A stretch of 50,495 bases of DNA from Chitinophagales bacterium. Lineage in GTDB: Bacteria; Bacteroidota; Bacteroidia; Chitinophagales; JADIYW01. A model generated the notes under the pieces. It was not told the origin of the DNA. It searched no databases and was given only the letters and a program-made list of their open reading frames with translations. Positions 46,021 to 50,495 of the stretch are shown here, piece after piece (position 1 is the stretch's first letter; the number at the start of each line of letters is the position of its first letter). Both the position numbers and the translations under genes were made by a program. The stretch is from assembly GCA_020848475.1 (NCBI GenBank), contig JADKZZ010000039.1, positions 1 to 50,495 of the forward strand, given 5' to 3'.

Positions 46021-46937
46021 CACCGCGTTGATTTTTCAATGATGTAGTAAGGTCTGTTTTTTACGGCATCGAAAGTTTTGCCAATATACAGTCCCAAAAT
46101 ACCTAGAATACAAATGATTAAACCTCCTAAAAACCAAATAGAAATAATGATACTTGCATAGCCAGGCACTTCGATTTGATGTGTGAGATGTTTGTATAAA
46201 TAAATAACGCCTACAACAAATGAAATGATTGATATAAAGATGCCAGTTTTAGTAACTAATCGCAATGGCTTTTCAGAATTCACTAATACAACATCTAGTG
46301 CCAAACGTATCATCTTGTTAAATGAATAGGTTGATTTTCCTTCATGCCGTGCTTGTTGTGGCATATCTATAGTCGTTTTCTTAAAGCCAACCCAATCGAC
46401 CATAGTTGGGAAAAATCGAATGGCATCACGCATCGAAATAATAGCATCGATAACACGTCGATGATAGATGCCAAAATTCGAAATGCTATGGTGTAGAGGT
46501 CTTCCAGTAAGGTAGCTTAATATCTTCCAAAAAACGATCGAGTAAATTTTGTTCAAAAAGGAAGTCTGCCTGCTGATGCGTTTTGCAACAACAATATCAT
46601 AACCTTCATTAGCCTTTGCAAGAAGTTGTTTAATGGCACTTGGATGGTCTTGCAAGTCGCCATCCATTACGATAATCCAATCGCCTTTTGCTTGTTCAAT
46701 GCCACACGCAATGGCGTAGTGCTGTCCGAAATTTCTACTTAATTTAATACCTCTCAGTTGAGGTATGTCAGCTGAAAGCACTTCAATTTTTTTCCAAGTG
46801 TTATCAGTGCTTCCATCTTCTACAAGTATGATTTCAAAGTCCATCTGCAACAACGAACACTCAGAAACAATTAGCTTTACAAGAACTTCTACAGAGTTTT
46901 GTGCAAAATAAATAGGCGCAACAACAGATAATAACAT
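46020..46937 (-). CDS. glycosyltransferase family 2, polyprenyl-phosphate sugar transferase type
   Basis: The 305-residue protein has an N-terminal GT-A domain: 'VAPIYFAQNSVEVLVKLI', 'IILVEDGSTDNTW', the DXD site in 'VMDGDLQDHPSAIKQLL' and 'GIYHRRVIDAIISMRDAIRFFP'. Two C-terminal transmembrane segments follow ('LVTKTGIFISIISFVVGVIYL' and 'ASIIISIWFLGGLIICILGILGLYIG'). This is the GtrB/ArnC/DPMS-like form that loads a sugar onto undecaprenyl phosphate on the cytoplasmic side. The track start (46946) is TTG; the ATG at 46937 is preferred. It opens the operon with WecD, WecE and the GT39-like enzyme. Confidence 0.9.
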   Translation of the reverse strand: MLLSVVAPIYFAQNSVEVLVKLIVSECSLLQMDFEIILVEDGSTDNTWKKIEVLSADIPQLRGIKLSRNFGQHYAIACGIEQAKGDWIIVMDGDLQDHPSAIKQLLAKANEGYDIVVAKRISRQTSFLNKIYSIVFWKILSYLTGRPLHHSISNFGIYHRRVIDAIISMRDAIRFFPTMVDWVGFKKTTIDMPQQARHEGKSTYSFNKMIRLALDVVLVNSEKPLRLVTKTGIFISIISFVVGVIYLYKHLTHQIEVPGYASIIISIWFLGGLIICILGILGLYIGKTFDAVKNRPYYIIEKSTR

Positions 46938-46943
46938 GCCAAC

Positions 46944-46951
46944 CAAAGATA
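46944..46951 (-). promoter_or_regulatory. putative -7 element (TATCTTTG) of the sugar operon
   Basis: The minus strand reads TATCTTTG, an exact TAnnTTTG match, six bases before the ATG at 46937. A transcript from it would have almost no leader. No good -33 partner is seen. Confidence 0.35.
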
Positions 46952-47039
46952 GAAAAAAGATGCTAAAGAATACTTTTATTAGAAAAAGTAAAAGTATTGC
47001 TAATTGTAAATCTCTTTTTAGATTTTAGATGCTTTACTG

Positions 47040-47047
47040 TATCTTTG
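47040..47047 (+). promoter_or_regulatory. putative -7 element (TATCTTTG) of the rightward sugar genes
   Basis: An exact TAnnTTTG match lies 54 bp before the ATG at 47102, divergent from the element of the leftward operon. The -33 region is unclear. Confidence 0.35.
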
Positions 47048-47101
47048 TTGTAGTTGTGTGTCATTGCACCAACCCAGAAGATATAAAGTACACTTTAACA
47101 A

Positions 47102-48496
47102 ATGCAGCTATTCCCACAGCAAGTAGAAAATTTTTGGCTAAGGCAAGATTTAATATTTGCAAGTGATTTTATATTGGTGCCACTGTATTTGTATTTTATA
47201 CATGTCCAACTCAAAAAATATATAGCCAAAAAGCCAGAACATTACAAGGAGTACATGATGAAAGCATGGTATGTTCGTTTAGCAGGCTGCATACTTACTG
47301 CCTTAATGTATGATTATTATTACAACGGTGGCGATACCACTACATTTTACTTTTATGCACTTGGTGTAATTAAAATGCTGTTTACCGACCCTGAAATGAT
47401 ACCACAAATCATGTTGAATCCTAAAGGTTTTTATTCCTTACGTTATTTAAGTGAGTCTAAGTATTTTATTGAAAGTGGTTTATATTTTTATGACGGCACA
47501 ACTGCTATTATCATTTGGCTAACCTCAGCCTGTTTAGTTGTCTTTTTGCAATCATATATGCTCACCAGTATTACGTTTACACTTTTTGCTCTATATGGCT
47601 GTTGGAAAATATTTAGCATGTTTTATGATATGTATCCTCATCTCAAAAAACAAATGGCTATTTCCTGTTTGTTTATTCCTTCTGTGTTTTTTTGGGGCTC
47701 AGGTGTAATGAAGGAGCCAATATGTATTGGTGGTTTAGGCATGATGTCATATTATATGTATCATTTTTTCTTCAAAAAAGGAAATAAACTAAAAAGCCTC
47801 TTTTTAGCACTCTTAGGCGCTTTCATAGTTTTTTCTATTAAAGTATATATAATCTTGGCATTTTTACCTGCATTGGCAGTTTGGGTGTTTGCTCGTTATA
47901 GATATAATATCAAAAGTCCATTTCTAAAAACAATCTCAACTCCACTGTTTATTGTCTTAGGTCTTGGCGCTGGAGCTGTTGTCTTGCAGTCAATGGCAAG
48001 TTATGCAGAACGATATGCCTTTGAAGAAATTATGCGAACAGCAAAAGATACACAAAACTGGTTGGTATATTCAAGTAAAGAACAGAATGGCTCTTTTTAT
48101 ACACTCGGTGATATTGAATATTCAACAATGGGAATGCTAAAAGTATTCCCAAAAGCAATTAATGTTTCTCTGTTTAGACCATATATCTGGGAAATCCGAA
48201 AGCCGATTTTATTGGCTGCTTCACTAGAAGGAATTGTTACGCTATATTTAACGATTACTTTGCTATTTAAGACTGGATTTGTACGTTTTTTAAAATTAAT
48301 AGCCAGCAATCCTGAAGTTCAGTTTTGTTTGGTTTTTTCTATCATCTTTGGTTTTGCTGTTGGTTTTACCAGCTTCAATTTTGGAGCGCTTGCGCGATAT
48401 AAAATTCCATTTATGCCATTTTATTACATTGCCTTATTTATCTTGTCAGATGCACAGAATAAGACGCAAAATACGACTGCAAAAACTAAGAAATAA
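47102..48496 (+). CDS. polytopic membrane protein in a surface-polysaccharide context
   Basis: The 464-residue protein has about 9-11 hydrophobic segments and a conserved-looking stretch 'FIPSVFFWGSGVMKEPICIGGLGMMSYYMYHFFF', which I recall from uncharacterised Bacteroidota membrane proteins near capsule genes. An extracytoplasmic segment carries 'YNGGDTTTFY' and 'YYYNGG'. No catalytic motif of a named family can be assigned by eye; a Wzy/EpsG-type polymerase or transferase is possible. It stands divergent from the aminosugar operon and 79 bp before ugd, which suggests a role in surface glycans. Confidence 0.7.
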   Translation: MQLFPQQVENFWLRQDLIFASDFILVPLYLYFIHVQLKKYIAKKPEHYKEYMMKAWYVRLAGCILTALMYDYYYNGGDTTTFYFYALGVIKMLFTDPEMIPQIMLNPKGFYSLRYLSESKYFIESGLYFYDGTTAIIIWLTSACLVVFLQSYMLTSITFTLFALYGCWKIFSMFYDMYPHLKKQMAISCLFIPSVFFWGSGVMKEPICIGGLGMMSYYMYHFFFKKGNKLKSLFLALLGAFIVFSIKVYIILAFLPALAVWVFARYRYNIKSPFLKTISTPLFIVLGLGAGAVVLQSMASYAERYAFEEIMRTAKDTQNWLVYSSKEQNGSFYTLGDIEYSTMGMLKVFPKAINVSLFRPYIWEIRKPILLAASLEGIVTLYLTITLLFKTGFVRFLKLIASNPEVQFCLVFSIIFGFAVGFTSFNFGALARYKIPFMPFYYIALFILSDAQNKTQNTTAKTKK

Positions 48497-48500
48497 AGTG

Positions 48501-48508
48501 TATATTTG
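48501..48508 (+). promoter_or_regulatory. putative -7 element TATATTTG before ugd
   Basis: An exact TAnnTTTG match lies 67 bp upstream of the ugd ATG and just after the previous stop. It would give ugd its own promoter; no -33 element is evident. Confidence 0.35.
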
Positions 48509-48575
48509 GCACTCATTTGTTTTTTCAAAAAAGAATAAAAACTTTACGCATTTTTTATAGAATAAATTTTTAAAA

Positions 48576-49910
48576 ATGAATATTGCTGTAGTAGGTACGG
48601 GTTATGTAGGATTGGTGTCAGGCACTTGTTTGTCAGAGACAGGAAATAATGTAATTTGCGTCGATATAGATGCAAATAAAGTTGCAAAATTGCAGGCAGG
48701 AAATATTCCTATTTATGAGCCAGGTCTAGACGTGATTTTCCAACGTAATATCAAAGAAGGCAGGTTGCAGTTCACGACTAATTTAGAAGAAGCCATTAAA
48801 GATGTTTCACTAATTTTCTTAGCGTTGCCAACGCCACCAGGTGGAGACGGTTCCGCTGATTTGTCTTATGTCCTTGGTGTTGCTGAAAAACTAGGCATGA
48901 TCATGCAGGATTACAAAGTTATTATCAATAAAAGTACGGTACCAGTAGGAACGGCCGAGAAAACAAAAGCAGCTATAGCAAAACATGCGAAAGTGCCTTT
49001 TGATGTTGTGTCAAATCCTGAATTTCTACGTGAAGGTGTTGCCGTTGATGATTTTATGAAACCAGACCGCGTAGTCGTCGGCACTTCTTCGGAAAGAGCA
49101 CGTAAGCTAATGGAAGAACTATATCGTCCTTTTGTTAGACAAGGCAACCCAATTATTTTTATGGATGAGCGCAGCTCTGAGATGACAAAATATGCAGCGA
49201 ATTCCTATTTAGCAACACGGATTTCCTTTATGAATGAATTGGCGAATCTGTGCGAGAAAACAGGAGCCGATGTAGAAACCGTGCGAATGGGTATGGGTAG
49301 TGATGCGCGAATTGGAAAACGTTTCTTATTTCCTGGTATCGGATATGGCGGAAGTTGTTTTCCAAAAGATGTTCAAGCATTGGCAAAAACAGCAGATGAA
49401 AATCAATATGATTTTAAAATTCTAAAAGCAGTAATGCATGTAAATGACATACAAAAACATGTACTGGTAGAGAAAATTATCAATCATTTTGGTGCTGATC
49501 TTACTGGAAAAAAAATAGCAATTTGGGGCTTAGCATTTAAGCCAAATACCGATGATATCAGAGAAGCGCCAGCATTATATATAATCGAAGATTTGCTGAA
49601 TGCTGGCGCAGAAATTGTTGCTTACGATCCTGAAGCCATGCCGAACGTTCAGCAATATTTTGCCAACCTTTCGGAAGATAAAAAATCGAGATTACACTTT
49701 GTAGATAGCTATTACCTTGCTTTGCAAGATGCAGCATTCTTAGCAATTTTGACAGAATGGACAGAGTTTAGAACACCAGATTTCAATAAAGTAAAATCGC
49801 TACTAAAACAGCCTATAATTTTTGATGGCCGCAATTTATACGATCTTGATATTATGGAAAAAGAAGGATTTTATTATAACAGCATTGGTCGAAAAACCAT
49901 CATGCCATAA
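48576..49910 (+). CDS. ugd: UDP-glucose 6-dehydrogenase
   Basis: The enzyme oxidises UDP-glucose to UDP-glucuronate with two NAD. The 444-residue protein has the Rossmann '[24 protein letters not shown]', '[17 protein letters not shown]', '[14 protein letters not shown]', '[25 protein letters not shown]', the central '[34 protein letters not shown]', the catalytic Cys261 in '[15 protein letters not shown]' and '[19 protein letters not shown]'. The active site is complete. It is followed 10 bp later by a UDP-glucuronate decarboxylase-like gene, so the pair makes UDP-xylose. Confidence 0.96.
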   Translation: MNIAVVGTGYVGLVSGTCLSETGNNVICVDIDANKVAKLQAGNIPIYEPGLDVIFQRNIKEGRLQFTTNLEEAIKDVSLIFLALPTPPGGDGSADLSYVLGVAEKLGMIMQDYKVIINKSTVPVGTAEKTKAAIAKHAKVPFDVVSNPEFLREGVAVDDFMKPDRVVVGTSSERARKLMEELYRPFVRQGNPIIFMDERSSEMTKYAANSYLATRISFMNELANLCEKTGADVETVRMGMGSDARIGKRFLFPGIGYGGSCFPKDVQALAKTADENQYDFKILKAVMHVNDIQKHVLVEKIINHFGADLTGKKIAIWGLAFKPNTDDIREAPALYIIEDLLNAGAEIVAYDPEAMPNVQQYFANLSEDKKSRLHFVDSYYLALQDAAFLAILTEWTEFRTPDFNKVKSLLKQPIIFDGRNLYDLDIMEKEGFYYNSIGRKTIMP

Positions 49911-49920
49911 ATTAGCACAT

Positions 49921-50495
49921 GTGGAAACAACAAAGAAACGAATATTAATTACAGGCGCAGCCGGATTTTTAGGCTCTCATCTATGCGATAGGTTTATTAA
50001 AGAAGGATATCATGTTATTGGCATGGATAACCTAATAACTGGAAATATTAAAAATATTGAACATCTTTTTCCAATAAAAGATTTTGAATATTATCACCAT
50101 GATGTCAGCAGATTTGTGCATGTGGCAGGAAAACTTGATTATATTTTACACTTTGCTTCACCTGCATCGCCAATAGATTATCTGAAAATGCCAATTCAGA
50201 CATTGAAAGTAGGCTCATTAGGTACACACAATCTATTAGGATTGGCTAAAGAAAAAAATGCGAGAATGCTCATCGCATCTACATCAGAAGTATATGGCGA
50301 CCCAACCGTGCATCCTCAGCCAGAAGAATATTGGGGAAACGTAAATCCAGTGGGCCCTAGAGGTGTATATGACGAAGCAAAACGATTTCAGGAAGCTATC
50401 ACAATGGCCTATCATAATTTTCATGGCGTTGAAACGCGTATTGTGCGCATCTTCAATACCTATGGACCACGAATGCGCTTAGATGATGGTCGTGC
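49921..50495 (+). CDS. UDP-glucuronate decarboxylase-like NAD-dependent epimerase/dehydratase (3' end outside window)
   Basis: The gene is cut by the right edge, so it is missing from the track; 191 residues are visible. The start is GTG at 49921 ([23 protein letters not shown]); the ATG two bases earlier is in a frame that stops after nine codons. Rossmann '[15 protein letters not shown]' is followed by '[35 protein letters not shown]', '[43 protein letters not shown]' with the catalytic Tyr/Lys in 'VYDEAK', and '[14 protein letters not shown]'. These match bacterial UXS enzymes that convert UDP-glucuronate to UDP-xylose. The gene follows ugd by 10 bp. Confidence 0.92.
   Translation, partial: METTKKRILITGAAGFLGSHLCDRFIKEGYHVIGMDNLITGNIKNIEHLFPIKDFEYYHHDVSRFVHVAGKLDYILHFASPASPIDYLKMPIQTLKVGSLGTHNLLGLAKEKNARMLIASTSEVYGDPTVHPQPEEYWGNVNPVGPRGVYDEAKRFQEAITMAYHNFHGVETRIVRIFNTYGPRMRLDDGR

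Overview
The window is about 50 kb of AT-rich, densely coded chromosome from a member of the Bacteroidota. The phylum call rests on several things seen together: a C-terminal type IX secretion (type B, CHU_C / gliding-associated) sorting domain on a PKD-repeat protein, DUF4175, DUF5686 and DUF4834-like proteins, a short CarB without the regulatory C-terminal domain, a YbeY whose third metal-site His is replaced, and promoters of the Bacteroidota form (TTTG about 20 bp before TAnnTTTG). The order cannot be fixed from the sequence; a Chitinophagales/Saprospirales-like environmental lineage is a reasonable guess. No rRNA, tRNA, CRISPR array, prophage or insertion sequence was seen.

Layout. 1-5.7 kb: a secreted alpha/beta hydrolase cut by the left edge, YqeY, a small DUF4834-like protein, a ParDE toxin-antitoxin operon with a readable promoter and operator, HtpG, and a two-gene unit (an untracked 55-aa ORF plus a kinase-fold protein). 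5.7-13 kb: SDR oxidoreductase, ABC exporter, secreted unknown, SPFH/band-7 protein and CarB, with two strong bidirectional terminators. 13-20 kb: a large secreted PKD protein made of three 233-residue super-repeats, NadB, DeoC and DeoD, with a 16-bp perfect palindrome in the nadB/deoC divergent region. 20-22.8 kb: a DUF3109 Cys-cluster protein, RsmI-like methyltransferase, a RelE-type toxin-antitoxin pair, a gene remnant and a 3-methyladenine glycosylase. 22.8-29.5 kb: a Tim44-like/zinc-ribbon/TerB membrane protein, a four-gene run (nitrilase, unknown, cyclophilin, dihaem cytochrome c), a FadH-type reductase and a frameshifted PaaI-type thioesterase. 29.6-39.5 kb: lipoproteins, two paralogous tiny proteins, YbeY, an RsbW-like ATPase, DUF4175, a peptide-binding lipoprotein, a repeat-rich intergenic segment and exonuclease III. 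39.5-50.5 kb: a DUF5686 outer-membrane protein, a CBS protein and a surface-sugar locus.

The sugar locus is the clearest functional cluster. A leftward, overlapping four-gene operon encodes a GT2 polyprenyl-sugar transferase, a WecD-like acetyltransferase, a WecE-like aminotransferase and a GT39-like membrane glycosyltransferase, which together suggest making and transferring an N-acetylated 4-amino-dideoxyhexose. Divergent from it are a polytopic membrane protein, UDP-glucose dehydrogenase and a UDP-glucuronate decarboxylase-like gene, a route to UDP-xylose.

Two genes (the PKD protein near 13.13 kb and the thioesterase near 29.40 kb) carry apparent single-base frameshifts. Either the assembly has indel errors or the genes are broken; reads would decide. 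Many track ORFs begin at TTG or GTG; starts were moved to ATG where domain or signal-peptide evidence favoured it, and TTG or GTG was kept in three cases where no ATG is possible.
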